64,000 bases of DNA, taken from assembly GCF_014698965.1 (NCBI RefSeq), contig NZ_JACXAE010000064.1, positions 1-64,000 of the forward strand. The letters run 5' to 3'. This DNA comes from Iningainema tapete BLCC-T55. GTDB taxonomy: Bacteria > Cyanobacteriota > Cyanobacteriia > Cyanobacteriales > Nostocaceae. Every line of letters starts with the position of its first letter. Within the stretch, counting starts at the first letter, position 1. The notes beneath the pieces were generated by a model. The model saw nothing but the letters and a program-made list of their open reading frames with translations, made no database searches and had not been told where the DNA came from. A program made the translations under genes and the position numbers. Positions 41,175 through 50,594 of this stretch are shown here, in pieces.

Positions 41175-44100
41175 ATGAAATTCTTCAATTTCAACTTCAA
41201 ACCAAAGCAAAAAAAAGAAAAAAGCATGACTAAAAAAGCAAGCTCTACACTTCCTGTGGATTTAGTTATCGTCATCGATACTAGTCCTTCAATGAAAGAT
41301 GAAGCACAGGCTCTGAGTGAAGCTGCAGCAAGTGCGATCGCCAAAGCTAAAACTAGCTGTCCTTCTGACTTAAGAGTAGTTTGGTTGGGTATAGAAGGTA
41401 CATGGAAAGGGACAAACTTCGACCAAACTATTAGAGCCTACCTGACACAAAAATGTAAGGTGGCTGAGTCTAAACTCCGGGGTAGGAGAAGAGGAGAACT
41501 AGAGTCAGCAGGAGCGCAAGAAGATGCAGCAAGAGCTATTGAAGATATCTCAGATTACTTCGATTGGCGATCGGGTGCAGCAAGAGCTATCTTTTATCTC
41601 GGCGATGAAGCACTCGAAGGGGGTGGAGATAAAACAGAGCAGAAGGATATTTTAGCTGCAAACTTGGCTATCCAAAAAGCCCAAGGAGCAGGAGTTAGTG
41701 TTCACACCTATTTCGGAACTTCTAAGAGCAAGCATCAAGAAGGGATCAAAACCGAATACACCAGAGTTGCCACCTCAACAGGTGGACAATCTTTTACAAG
41801 TAAAGACTCTGTGAGTGGTTTTAGTGGAGTCTTAGAAAAAGTTATCTGTGGTAGCCGCACAGCAAAAACTGTCAAACTCAAACCTGGGGCAGTTTATATC
41901 CAAGATTGTGTCTCTAACGAATTGAGCAAACTTTATACTCTGGATTTAGTCACAGGTAAAGCCACTTTTATTAGCGAGATAGTTACAGAGATTTCTGACA
42001 TTGCCTTTGTCGGTTCTCAATTATATGGACTTGATCGAGAAGGCGACAAGACTCAACTAGTCAAAATTGACCTAAATTCAGGTGATGCCACCGTAATTGG
42101 TAATATTCTCTTTGCTTGTTCTGGTTTAGCATATCATCGTCAACGTCAAACTCTCTACGCCACAACTGCTAAACAACTGATAGCTATTAATCTAGAAACA
42201 AGTAAAGGTACGATAGTAGCAACAGTAGCAGACAAAAACTATAACTGTGGCGAAGTTGCCTTTGATGCTGAAGGCAAAGCTTATATTACCTTGATCGGTT
42301 ACGACAAGAAGAAGTCATTAGCAAGCTGTAACCTCGATACAGGTGAAGTCAAAACTATAGGCAATATTGGCTTTGCCGATCTTGCCAGTATGGAATTTGT
42401 TGGTGACGTTCTCTATGGCGTGACTGGCAACTTCTTCAACTTAGGTAAAGACGGTCAATTAATCCGTATTGATACTACCACTGGAAAAGGAACTTTAGTA
42501 GCGACAACTGATCCTGCAGGTCGTTGGGCAGGCATCACTGTTTATGAACCAGCTACGGTAGTAACAACGGAAAGTACTCCAGTAGTAAATACACAAGAAA
42601 CATCTGAAAAAACAAAAGTTCTTCAAGAAACTAAAGCTACCAGGGAGGAGGGTATGAGCATTTTAACTATCGATACCAAAAACAATTGTTATGTTATCGA
42701 TCCCAACCAAATGAACAACCTGCAACAAGATGTTGCTAAATCTTTTTCTTTAGAGAAAGGTACTTTTGATATCAGAATTGCTGGTGGACGCTACAGTTAT
42801 AGCAAGAGTACAACAGAAGGAGAACCTTTTGTCCTACTCTGGATATACGGAGTTGATGGTAGGAAATTTATCAACAAAACCACAGGTTATGAGGTTGGTG
42901 CAACCTGGACAACCCTAAACGGATATAATGATAATTTGCAGTTAGAGATTAAAGACAAAGCAGTTGTCTGTGCCTTGTTCTTTGATTTTAACAATAATGA
43001 CAACAGTGGCTCAATTGAACTTTTAATTTCCAGTAATAAACCATTTTTCAATCCTCAAAGTCTAACAGTTGATAGCAAACGTAATAGCTATATACTTGAT
43101 GAGAATTACCTCTCTGGCTTGAAGCAATCAGGTGCTAATTCAGTTGAATTAAATCCTGGTAATTATCGGATAAAAATTCGTGAAGGTAGTGCTAGTTATT
43201 GGTCAGAGAGCAAGAAGTTTGAAATAGAACCTTGGGCTTTAATTTGGGCAAAAGGCGGAAAATTTACACCAAAACTGACTGACATTGAAGTTGAAGAGAC
43301 TTGGTTATCATTAAATGGTCTTAAAGACGAAGTAGTTTTAGAAGTAAAAGAAAAAACTACACTTTCAGGATTCTTCTTTGATACTCACAAAGACGATAAC
43401 GAAGGGCAAATTATTCTGGCAATAGAGCAACTGAGTGCAAATGAATTAGCCCAGAAGAAGCAAGATGCCAATACAACAAGGACTGTTACAACTCAAGGAC
43501 AAACTACCACAACAAGGACTGTTACAACTCAAGGACAAACCACCACAACTACTGAAGGTACAGGTGGATATGTCCGACGTGAACCAGTAGGTGCAAGCAG
43601 TTCGATAGAATTCACCTTCCGTTTCAACGAAGAAGAGTTCAAGAAAAAGTGGGAAGAACAGTTACAGCAAATTGATGCATCTATCAAGGTGATAGATGAA
43701 GAAGATGTAACGTTAGAAGCTAAGTATTGGGATCAGCTTGAACAGTGGCTGCTGAAAAACTACGAGAAGCACTTCAAGAACCTGGCTGTGGAAGTCGCAA
43801 AAGTCAGGTTTACGATGGATGCCTACATACAGCAGATGGAGTTTGGTCTAAATCAGCACTTGCAAACTTTGTCAGTCTACTTAGATAGATTGCTGGAAGA
43901 TAGGATCAACGTTGAGATATCGAAGAGAATTAACCAGGTTGTCAATCAGCGTGTCGATCAAATCTTTGAGCAAAAGATCAGCAGCAATGTTGAATTAATT
44001 ATCAACAGCATTATCAACAAGCCGGAACTCAACCAGTACATTTCTCGGCATGTCGATCAGCAATTTGACCAAACCTTTGAGCAAAAGATACGTAGCAATG

Positions 44101-45968
44101 TTGGATTAATCATCAACAACATTGTCAACAAGCAAGAACTCAACCAGCACATCGACAGACAAGTTAATCAGCAAGTCGATCAAACCTTTGAGCAAAAGAT
44201 CCGCAGTAATATCAACGCAATTACTCAGAACCTTGTCAATAATAATGCCGATCTTGATCGGTACGTTGGCACTCAAATTGACAACAGTTTCGAGCAAAAG
44301 CTGCTAAATAACATCCAATTGCTCACTCAAAATATTATCAATAACAATGAGGCATTAAACCTCTACATCGACCAACGCTTACATCAAGGTGTCATCAATA
44401 ACGCGGAAACTAGCCGTGATATTATCAACCTCGTTACCAATAGTGGTGAAATTAACAGCAAGGTTGTTAACCTCATTAGCAACAGTAGCGAAATTAACAA
44501 CAAGATTAACAATCTGCGCAGCGAGTGGAATCAGACATTCGTCACTCTAGCAACACAACACGTCGATCAATTAATTGATGTCATCAGCGGTAGAGAGACA
44601 TTCAACAGAGCAATTACTCAGAACCTGATTAATAACAACGCTGAGCTAAATCAATACGTCAGCCAGCAAATCGACAACAGTTATGAGCAAAAGCTGCAAA
44701 ATAACATCCGCTTGATTACTCAAAACATTGTCAACAACAACGAAGAATTAAACCGCTATATCGACCAACGCTTCCAGCAAAGTGTTACCAACAGTAGTGA
44801 AATCAACAATAAGATTGGAAGCCTCCGTAATGAGTGGAATCAAACATTCCTCAATCTGGCAACACAACATGTCGATCAATTAATTGGTGTCATCAGTGGT
44901 AGAGAGACATTCAATCAAACTATCACTCAGAAACTGATCAATAATAATGCTGAGCTAAATCAGTACGTCAGTCAGCAAATCGACAACAGCTATGAGCAAA
45001 AGCTGCAAAATAACATCCGATCGCTCACTCAAAACATTATTAACAACAACGAGGAATTAAACCGCTACATCGACCAACGCTTCCAGCAAAGCATCACTAA
45101 CAACACGGAAATTAATCACGAAATTGTTAACATCGTTACTAACAGTAATGAAATTAACAACAAGATTGCTAATCTTCGTAACGAGTGGAATCAAACATTC
45201 CTCAATTTGGCAACACAGCACGTCGATCAATTGATTAACGTCATCGGTGGCAGAGATACATTCAACAGAGTCTTAACTCAGAAAATTGTCAATAATACTG
45301 ATATTAATCAGTATGTCAGCCGACAAATTGACAACAGTTATGAGCAGAAGATCCAAAATAACATCCAACTGCTCACTCAAAACATTGTCAATAACAACGA
45401 GGAATTAAACCGCTACATCGATCAACGCTTCCAGCAAAGCGTCACCAACAACACGGAAATTAACAACGAGATTGTTAACCTTGTTACCAACAGTAGTGAA
45501 ATTAACAACAAGATTAATAACCTCTACAGAGATATTGACACCAAGATTGAGAACGTCCGCAACGAGTGGAATCGAACATTCATAAATCTGGTAACACAGA
45601 ATGTTGATCAACTAATCAACTTAATTGGTGGCAGAGACACATTCAACATCCAGATTGCGAATTCGATCAACGTTAAGGTGGACGAGCTACTCAACGAAAT
45701 CTTGAGAATCAAGAACGAAATGACTGTGCTCATGAACAATGCAGACAGACATCTCTATGAGTGGACTTTGGGAGAACTCATGGCAATCAAAGGTTGCTTA
45801 ACCGATCGCCAAGTTCTTGTCGAGCAGTTAGTTACCTTCAGTGCTGAACTCAGAACTAAGCTCGATTCTACCAACTGCGTGGACATTAACACATTCAGAC
45901 CGTTCAGACCGATCTCAATGGACGCACAACTGTCACCTGCTCAACCTCAACAGTTGCCAGGAAGCTAA
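41175..45968 (+). CDS. Giant vWA / beta-propeller / coiled-coil protein with two copies of a shared domain
   Basis: 1597 aa, no signal peptide or membrane helix. Residues about 25-230: von Willebrand A domain with the MIDAS-type DLVIVIDTSPSMKDEA. Residues about 235-465: repeated strands such as SDIAFVGSQLYGLDREGDKT and LASMEFVGDVLYGVTGNFF, a beta-propeller-like region. Residues about 494-620 and 626-752: two copies of a ~110-aa domain marked by TWTTLNGYNDNLQLEI and FFDFNNNDNSGSIELLI. A Thr/Gln-rich linker leads to about 740 residues of predicted coiled coil with repeats rich in Asn, Gln and Ile (ELNRYIDQRFQQSVT, EWNQTFLNLATQHVDQLI). The same domain recurs in the next two genes. A strong internal ribosome site precedes Met494. 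Scaffold role inferred. Confidence 0.85.
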   Translation: MKFFNFNFKPKQKKEKSMTKKASSTLPVDLVIVIDTSPSMKDEAQALSEAAASAIAKAKTSCPSDLRVVWLGIEGTWKGTNFDQTIRAYLTQKCKVAESKLRGRRRGELESAGAQEDAARAIEDISDYFDWRSGAARAIFYLGDEALEGGGDKTEQKDILAANLAIQKAQGAGVSVHTYFGTSKSKHQEGIKTEYTRVATSTGGQSFTSKDSVSGFSGVLEKVICGSRTAKTVKLKPGAVYIQDCVSNELSKLYTLDLVTGKATFISEIVTEISDIAFVGSQLYGLDREGDKTQLVKIDLNSGDATVIGNILFACSGLAYHRQRQTLYATTAKQLIAINLETSKGTIVATVADKNYNCGEVAFDAEGKAYITLIGYDKKKSLASCNLDTGEVKTIGNIGFADLASMEFVGDVLYGVTGNFFNLGKDGQLIRIDTTTGKGTLVATTDPAGRWAGITVYEPATVVTTESTPVVNTQETSEKTKVLQETKATREEGMSILTIDTKNNCYVIDPNQMNNLQQDVAKSFSLEKGTFDIRIAGGRYSYSKSTTEGEPFVLLWIYGVDGRKFINKTTGYEVGATWTTLNGYNDNLQLEIKDKAVVCALFFDFNNNDNSGSIELLISSNKPFFNPQSLTVDSKRNSYILDENYLSGLKQSGANSVELNPGNYRIKIREGSASYWSESKKFEIEPWALIWAKGGKFTPKLTDIEVEETWLSLNGLKDEVVLEVKEKTTLSGFFFDTHKDDNEGQIILAIEQLSANELAQKKQDANTTRTVTTQGQTTTTRTVTTQGQTTTTTEGTGGYVRREPVGASSSIEFTFRFNEEEFKKKWEEQLQQIDASIKVIDEEDVTLEAKYWDQLEQWLLKNYEKHFKNLAVEVAKVRFTMDAYIQQMEFGLNQHLQTLSVYLDRLLEDRINVEISKRINQVVNQRVDQIFEQKISSNVELIINSIINKPELNQYISRHVDQQFDQTFEQKIRSNVGLIINNIVNKQELNQHIDRQVNQQVDQTFEQKIRSNINAITQNLVNNNADLDRYVGTQIDNSFEQKLLNNIQLLTQNIINNNEALNLYIDQRLHQGVINNAETSRDIINLVTNSGEINSKVVNLISNSSEINNKINNLRSEWNQTFVTLATQHVDQLIDVISGRETFNRAITQNLINNNAELNQYVSQQIDNSYEQKLQNNIRLITQNIVNNNEELNRYIDQRFQQSVTNSSEINNKIGSLRNEWNQTFLNLATQHVDQLIGVISGRETFNQTITQKLINNNAELNQYVSQQIDNSYEQKLQNNIRSLTQNIINNNEELNRYIDQRFQQSITNNTEINHEIVNIVTNSNEINNKIANLRNEWNQTFLNLATQHVDQLINVIGGRDTFNRVLTQKIVNNTDINQYVSRQIDNSYEQKIQNNIQLLTQNIVNNNEELNRYIDQRFQQSVTNNTEINNEIVNLVTNSSEINNKINNLYRDIDTKIENVRNEWNRTFINLVTQNVDQLINLIGGRDTFNIQIANSINVKVDELLNEILRIKNEMTVLMNNADRHLYEWTLGELMAIKGCLTDRQVLVEQLVTFSAELRTKLDSTNCVDINTFRPFRPISMDAQLSPAQPQQLPGS
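42643..42656 (+). promoter_or_regulatory. Internal Shine-Dalgarno and start codon inside the vWA gene
   Basis: GGGAGGAGGGT directly precedes ATG at 42654 (Met494), a far better ribosome site than that of the annotated start at 41175. It falls exactly at the border between the propeller and the first shared domain, so a separate 1104-aa product (42654-45968) is possible. Confidence 0.5.
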
Positions 45969-45987
45969 TAGCAAAAACTAGTCTTTA

Positions 45988-46022
45988 AAGATCCCCGACT
46001 TCTTAAAGAAGTCGGGGATCTT
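45988..46022 (+). terminator. Strong terminator after the vWA gene
   Basis: AAGATCCCCGACTTCTT pairs with AAGAAGTCGGGGATCTT and is followed by TTTT, 20 bases after the stop codon. It is the longest member of the dispersed hairpin family and probably separates the vWA gene from the next two. Confidence 0.75.
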
Positions 46023-46185
46023 TTACACTCACCGATGCCTTTTCTCAAGTATTCATAAATCTTCTGTGAGCAGAAAATATCTTCAACCCAGAAAATTTTT
46101 CAGGTCACAAAATATGGTAAATTACTTCTATCCTTAAATCGGGATACTTATATATAAAAAACACAACCGATGAGGTTAATCAATT

Positions 46186-46581
46186 ATGGAAGGTTGCACT
46201 ATTACCGATCTTAAAGTTCACAGTAAGCACAATTGCTACTTGCTCAACCCAGCAGAAATGCAGACGATAGAAGAAAAAATTGCTGTCCGTACAGATTTAG
46301 AACCAGGAACCTACGTTATTAGAATCCGGGAAGGATCATTTGACTACGTACAGGGTGATATTCAAAAAGGTGAACCCCTAGTGATGTTGTGGATCTATGG
46401 TGGCAAGTTTGCCAACAAGAAAAATAATGTGGAAGTAGAAGCTACTTGGACAACTCTGAACGGGTATGATGATACCGTGACTTTAGAGGTGATGCAAGAC
46501 GCAAAACTTTGCGCATTCTTCTTCGATAGCTATATAGAAGATAACGAAGGAGAAGTAATTATTTCTGTTGTAAAAATTTAA
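46186..46581 (+). CDS. Solo copy of the shared domain
   Basis: 131 aa consisting of a single copy of the domain found twice in the preceding protein and once in the following one. Landmarks in order: HSKHNCYLLNPAEM, LEPGTYVIRIREGSFDY, EPLVMLWIYGGKFANKK, VEATWTTLNGYDDTVTLEV, LCAFFFDSYIEDNEGEVIIS. The strand-rich pattern suggests a beta-sandwich; the acidic FFDxxxxDNxG motif could bind a metal such as calcium, which is inference. No signal peptide. It begins 217 bases after the vWA gene and ends 56 bases before the PstS-like gene, so it may be co-transcribed with the latter. I do not know a family name for it. Confidence 0.75.
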   Translation: MEGCTITDLKVHSKHNCYLLNPAEMQTIEEKIAVRTDLEPGTYVIRIREGSFDYVQGDIQKGEPLVMLWIYGGKFANKKNNVEVEATWTTLNGYDDTVTLEVMQDAKLCAFFFDSYIEDNEGEVIISVVKI

Positions 46582-46637
46582 TACCAAACGGTATTTGCGC
46601 TCGCCCAAGGAAAAACTGCTAACCGTTATTCAAACTA

Positions 46638-49600
46638 ATGAAGATGTTTCGCTCGAAAAATCACTCCAGGAAAAAGTTTGTACAGATTTTGGTAGTAGTG
46701 CTTGCCCTGACGGCTACCCCCAAGCTACTGTCATTATCATCAACTTTACTTGAACCAGTCTTTGCCCAATCTAACAGTCCAAGTCCCATCCCACTTCCCC
46801 AATCGTTACCTAGCGGGACAACAGTGAAAGTGGACGGTTCTAGCAGCATGAGGGTAATTAACGAAGCACTGAAAAAACGGTTTGAAGAGAAGTTTTCAGG
46901 TACTAAAGTTGAACTGGCATCGGGCGGAACGGATCAAGCATTAGCAGCACTCCTACGCGGAGACATTAACTTGGCAGCAGTTGGACGTCCGCTCACAAAT
47001 CAAGAGAAGGCTCAGGGGCTGATTACTACCCCTATTAGTCGGGAAAAAATCGCGATAATCGTTGGTTCAGACAATCCATTTAATCAAAACCTCACTTTCG
47101 ACCAGTTTGCCAAGATGTTTCGAGGTGAGATCACAGACTGGAAGCAAGTGGGAGGTAAACCAGGACAGATCAAATTTATTGATCATCCAGAATTTAGCGA
47201 CACGCGGCGATCGCTCAGCACCTACGATAACTTCAAAAAATTCCCCTTTAAAAATGGAGCCAATACAACCCGTTTGGCTCAAGATGATACCACAACAATC
47301 GTGCAAGCACTTGGTAAAGATGGCATTAGTTATGCGATCGCCGATCAGGTAATCAACTTGCCAAATGTCAGGGTAATTCCCATGCATAAAACTTTACCCA
47401 ATGACCCCCGTTATCCCTACTCCCAACCGCGTGGCTATGTTTCCCGCAAGGAAAATGCAGCAGTAGGAACGCTTGCCTACCTTGGGTTTGCCACTTCTGC
47501 ACCAGGACAAGAAATTGTCGCAGCCGCCAAACAGCAAGAAGCTGAAGCAGTGCGTCAAACTACAACGACGACTGCACCAAGTCCCGCATCACCTGTAGCA
47601 ACAACAACTCCCAATCCTGGAGCTACTACTGAAACAGCACTAGTACCTCCAAGTAGTAGTAACACAATTGCAGTGGAAAGAGAACGAGAATTTCCTTGGT
47701 GGCTTCTATTGCTAGCGGGAATTCCTTTACTAGGATTACTTTGGTGGTTATTAAGAAGAGGTCAAGGCGGCACAGCAGTAGTAGAAGACAATTATACCAC
47801 GCCAAGAACTACTTCTACCAACACAAATTTAACAGGAACTATTCCTCCAACCTCAGTAAATACAACTATAACAGATACCACTGCGCCAATTACAAACACC
47901 ACTACCACGCAGGATACAACAAGAGAAACTACTCCCTCAGAAACACCAGTAACTCCTGTTGGTTTCGGAGTAGATCGTGCAACTGGGCTAGGAATTGCGG
48001 GACTGACAACAGGTGCACTGGGGGCAGGTGCAATATTGGCAGGGCGAAGGCTTGGTAGTAGGATTACATTAGAACCTCATAACTTAAGAGAAGCTAATGC
48101 TATTTGGTCAGCGCCGCAAGCAGACAGGGATTTAGCAAAACAGCAGGGCGGAAGGCAATTCCAACTGCGTGTTTATGATGTCACGGGCATTAATCTAGAT
48201 ACACAAGCACCACATAATATGCAGTCTTACGACTGCGATGAAATCAGCCAACAGCGACTGATATCCATCCCAAGAAGCGATCGCGACTATGTGGCAGAAA
48301 TCGGTTACGTCACTCCTGAAGATCGGTGGCTGCTTCTCGCCCGTTCTAATCCTGTGCGGATAGCAGCACCCCCAGTCGAGCAGCCAACTCATCACGCAGA
48401 ACAGCAGCCAACAGAAGCACTAGCTAGTAATATTACATTAGAATTGCGGGATTCACGAGAAGCAGAAGCTGTGTGGTTTGCGCCACAAGCACATAGAGAT
48501 GCAGCTAAACAGCAGGGTGGACGCAGGTTTCAGTTGCGCATTTACGATGCAACAAACATTAATTTGGATACACCACTACTATATAGTACGCAATCTTATG
48601 ATTGCGACGAACTGGAGCGCTCACAAAGGATAATACCTATTGCTCAAAGCGATCACGATTACGTAGCAGAAATTGGCTACCTGACAACCTGGGGACAGTG
48701 GTTGATTCTAGCTCGATCAAATACAGTGAGAGTGAATTCAATATCAGAAACTATCACACCAGAAATACCAGAACCGCCAGAAGTTGATCCCGTTGAACCT
48801 AGAGAAAGATTATTAACAACAACCGGATCAAATGGGTTGACACAAAATCAGCTAGATCCCAACATTGCCATTCCCGGAGTAGCAGGAGTTATAGCTACAG
48901 GAGCAGCAGGAGCAATTGCCACAGGTGCAGCAGCGAGACACTTGCCCAGTAGTCGCATTACTTTAGAACCAAGCACCTTAAACCAAGCTAACGCTCAATG
49001 GTTAGTTCCGCCAGCAGATCAAGAGTGGGCACTACAGCAGGGTGGACAACAATTCGAGTTGCGAATTTACGATGCGACAAACATAGATGAAGATACGCAA
49101 CCAACCCGGATTGTGCAATCCTACGAATGCGACGAACATACTCAACAGCAGCAGGTATTATTGCCAGAGAGCGATCGCGATTACGTGGCAGAAATTGGTT
49201 ACTTGACTGAAGATGAAGAGTGGTTGAGACTAGCCCGTTCTAACCGTGTGCGAATTACCACCACAACTTCTAGTCCCACTCGCATCCAAGAATCACCAAA
49301 CAATTTAACAAACAACCAGTCCAATCTCAACATCGCTATTCCAGCAGTGGCAGGAGCAATTGCCACAGGTGCAGTTCGGAGACACTCGCTCAGTAGTCGC
49401 ATTACATTAGAACCGATTAGCTCAACCGAGGCTAATGCTCAATGGTTAGTTCCACCAGCAGATCGAGAGTGGGCATTACAGCAGGGTGGACAACAATTCG
49501 AGTTGCGAATTTATGATGCAACTAACACAGCTATGCATACGCAACCAGCCCGGATTGTCCAGTCTTACGAATGCGATGAAAACATTCAAGATTACCAAAT

Positions 49601-50522
49601 ATCTTTGCCAGCAAGCGATCGCGATTACGTGGCAGAAATTGGTTACTTGACTGAAGATGAGGAGTGGTTGAGACTAGCTTGTTCTAATACTGTGCGGATT
49701 GTCGGCGTAACTTCCCATGACGAGATTACGCAGCACCAAATCAACAATACTATCCACGAAAGCAGCACAGCACAAACTCAAAGTCGAGTTGCTGTCACTA
49801 ATGACAGTGAGCAGAACCTTTGGGTGCAATGGTTCGTCGAAAGCGCAGAAAGAGAAACTGCTTACCACCAAGGAGGACAAACATTTCAGTTAAGAATTTA
49901 CGATGCGACGCACATTAACCTAGATACGCAACTAGCCCAGAATGTGTATTTCTACAACTGTGACGAAAGCAGCAAACAGTGCCTGGTTTCAGTTCCAGTA
50001 GGCGATCGCGATTATGTCGCAGAGATTGGCTATGTCACAAGTTCAGATCAATGGTTGAGAATAGCTCGTTCCAACCATGTGCGAGTACCTTCCTTTGAAA
50101 TACAACACAACCGTGTTACTCAGCGCTCAGGCTGTAAGGTTCAACACCTTACCATACATAGCCGCCATAACTGCTTCTTACTTGGTAATGAGCAGATGAG
50201 AAAGCTCCAAGAAACGGCAGTAACCAAAACCCTAGAGCCTGGTATCTACGTGGTGCGGATTAAAAGCGGCTCATTTGGCGAAAGCGAGGCCAGCCTAACC
50301 AACCAACCGATTGTTTTACTCTGGATTTATGGCAGAATCATCAATAAAAAGACTAATCTTTTAGTACCTGCAACTTGGTCATCATTAAATGGATATGACG
50401 ACACACTCACATTAGAAGTCGTGGAGACATCAAATCTTTGTGCTTTCTTCTTCGATTCTTTTGTAGATGATAACGACGGGGAAATAATTGTTTCTGTAAT
50501 TCGACTGTATTCTAATAATTGA
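46638..50522 (+). CDS. PstS-like / transmembrane / 5x DUF4912 protein ending in the shared domain
   Basis: 1294 aa. A signal segment ends near LEPVFAQ. Residues about 55-300 form a PstS-type phosphate-binding-protein fold: TVKVDGSSSMRVINEAL, then VELASGGTDQALAALLRGDI and FDQFAKMFRGEITDWKQVGG. A Thr/Pro linker leads to a membrane helix near 353-372 (WWLLLLAGIPLLGLLWWLL). Then come five DUF4912 units opening like SSRITLEPSTLNQANAQW and containing FELRIYDATNI and DRDYVAEIGYLTEDEEWLRL. The last ~120 residues are the shared domain (HNCFLLGNEQM, SSLNGYDDTLTLEV, FFDSFVDDNDGEIIVS). Topology suggests sensing outside and the DUF4912/shared domains inside. No Pst transporter genes are adjacent. Confidence 0.85.
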   Translation: MKMFRSKNHSRKKFVQILVVVLALTATPKLLSLSSTLLEPVFAQSNSPSPIPLPQSLPSGTTVKVDGSSSMRVINEALKKRFEEKFSGTKVELASGGTDQALAALLRGDINLAAVGRPLTNQEKAQGLITTPISREKIAIIVGSDNPFNQNLTFDQFAKMFRGEITDWKQVGGKPGQIKFIDHPEFSDTRRSLSTYDNFKKFPFKNGANTTRLAQDDTTTIVQALGKDGISYAIADQVINLPNVRVIPMHKTLPNDPRYPYSQPRGYVSRKENAAVGTLAYLGFATSAPGQEIVAAAKQQEAEAVRQTTTTTAPSPASPVATTTPNPGATTETALVPPSSSNTIAVEREREFPWWLLLLAGIPLLGLLWWLLRRGQGGTAVVEDNYTTPRTTSTNTNLTGTIPPTSVNTTITDTTAPITNTTTTQDTTRETTPSETPVTPVGFGVDRATGLGIAGLTTGALGAGAILAGRRLGSRITLEPHNLREANAIWSAPQADRDLAKQQGGRQFQLRVYDVTGINLDTQAPHNMQSYDCDEISQQRLISIPRSDRDYVAEIGYVTPEDRWLLLARSNPVRIAAPPVEQPTHHAEQQPTEALASNITLELRDSREAEAVWFAPQAHRDAAKQQGGRRFQLRIYDATNINLDTPLLYSTQSYDCDELERSQRIIPIAQSDHDYVAEIGYLTTWGQWLILARSNTVRVNSISETITPEIPEPPEVDPVEPRERLLTTTGSNGLTQNQLDPNIAIPGVAGVIATGAAGAIATGAAARHLPSSRITLEPSTLNQANAQWLVPPADQEWALQQGGQQFELRIYDATNIDEDTQPTRIVQSYECDEHTQQQQVLLPESDRDYVAEIGYLTEDEEWLRLARSNRVRITTTTSSPTRIQESPNNLTNNQSNLNIAIPAVAGAIATGAVRRHSLSSRITLEPISSTEANAQWLVPPADREWALQQGGQQFELRIYDATNTAMHTQPARIVQSYECDENIQDYQISLPASDRDYVAEIGYLTEDEEWLRLACSNTVRIVGVTSHDEITQHQINNTIHESSTAQTQSRVAVTNDSEQNLWVQWFVESAERETAYHQGGQTFQLRIYDATHINLDTQLAQNVYFYNCDESSKQCLVSVPVGDRDYVAEIGYVTSSDQWLRIARSNHVRVPSFEIQHNRVTQRSGCKVQHLTIHSRHNCFLLGNEQMRKLQETAVTKTLEPGIYVVRIKSGSFGESEASLTNQPIVLLWIYGRIINKKTNLLVPATWSSLNGYDDTLTLEVVETSNLCAFFFDSFVDDNDGEIIVSVIRLYSNN

Positions 50523-50551
50523 GAACAAAACTGGGTTCCTATTTCCAACCC

Positions 50552-50582
50552 TGTAGAGACGTTCCGCCGGAACGTCTCTACA
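50552..50582. repeat. TGTAGAGACG palindrome, full copy
   Basis: TGTAGAGACGTTCC pairs with GGAACGTCTCTACA around a three-base centre. It lies between the convergent PstS-like and ABC permease genes, 12 bases from the latter's stop, and may serve both as a terminator. Confidence 0.8.
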
Positions 50583-50594
50583 AATATGATTCGG

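Noticed and set aside
40959-41210. 83-aa hydrophobic minus-strand frame before the giant gene
   Set aside because: It is the complement of A-rich sequence, reading Phe/Leu/Tyr; it overlaps the start of the vWA gene and has no ribosome site.
47062-48058. Frames of 96-120 aa inside the PstS-like gene
   Set aside because: Out of frame with a gene whose domains are clear throughout; composition unlike real proteins.
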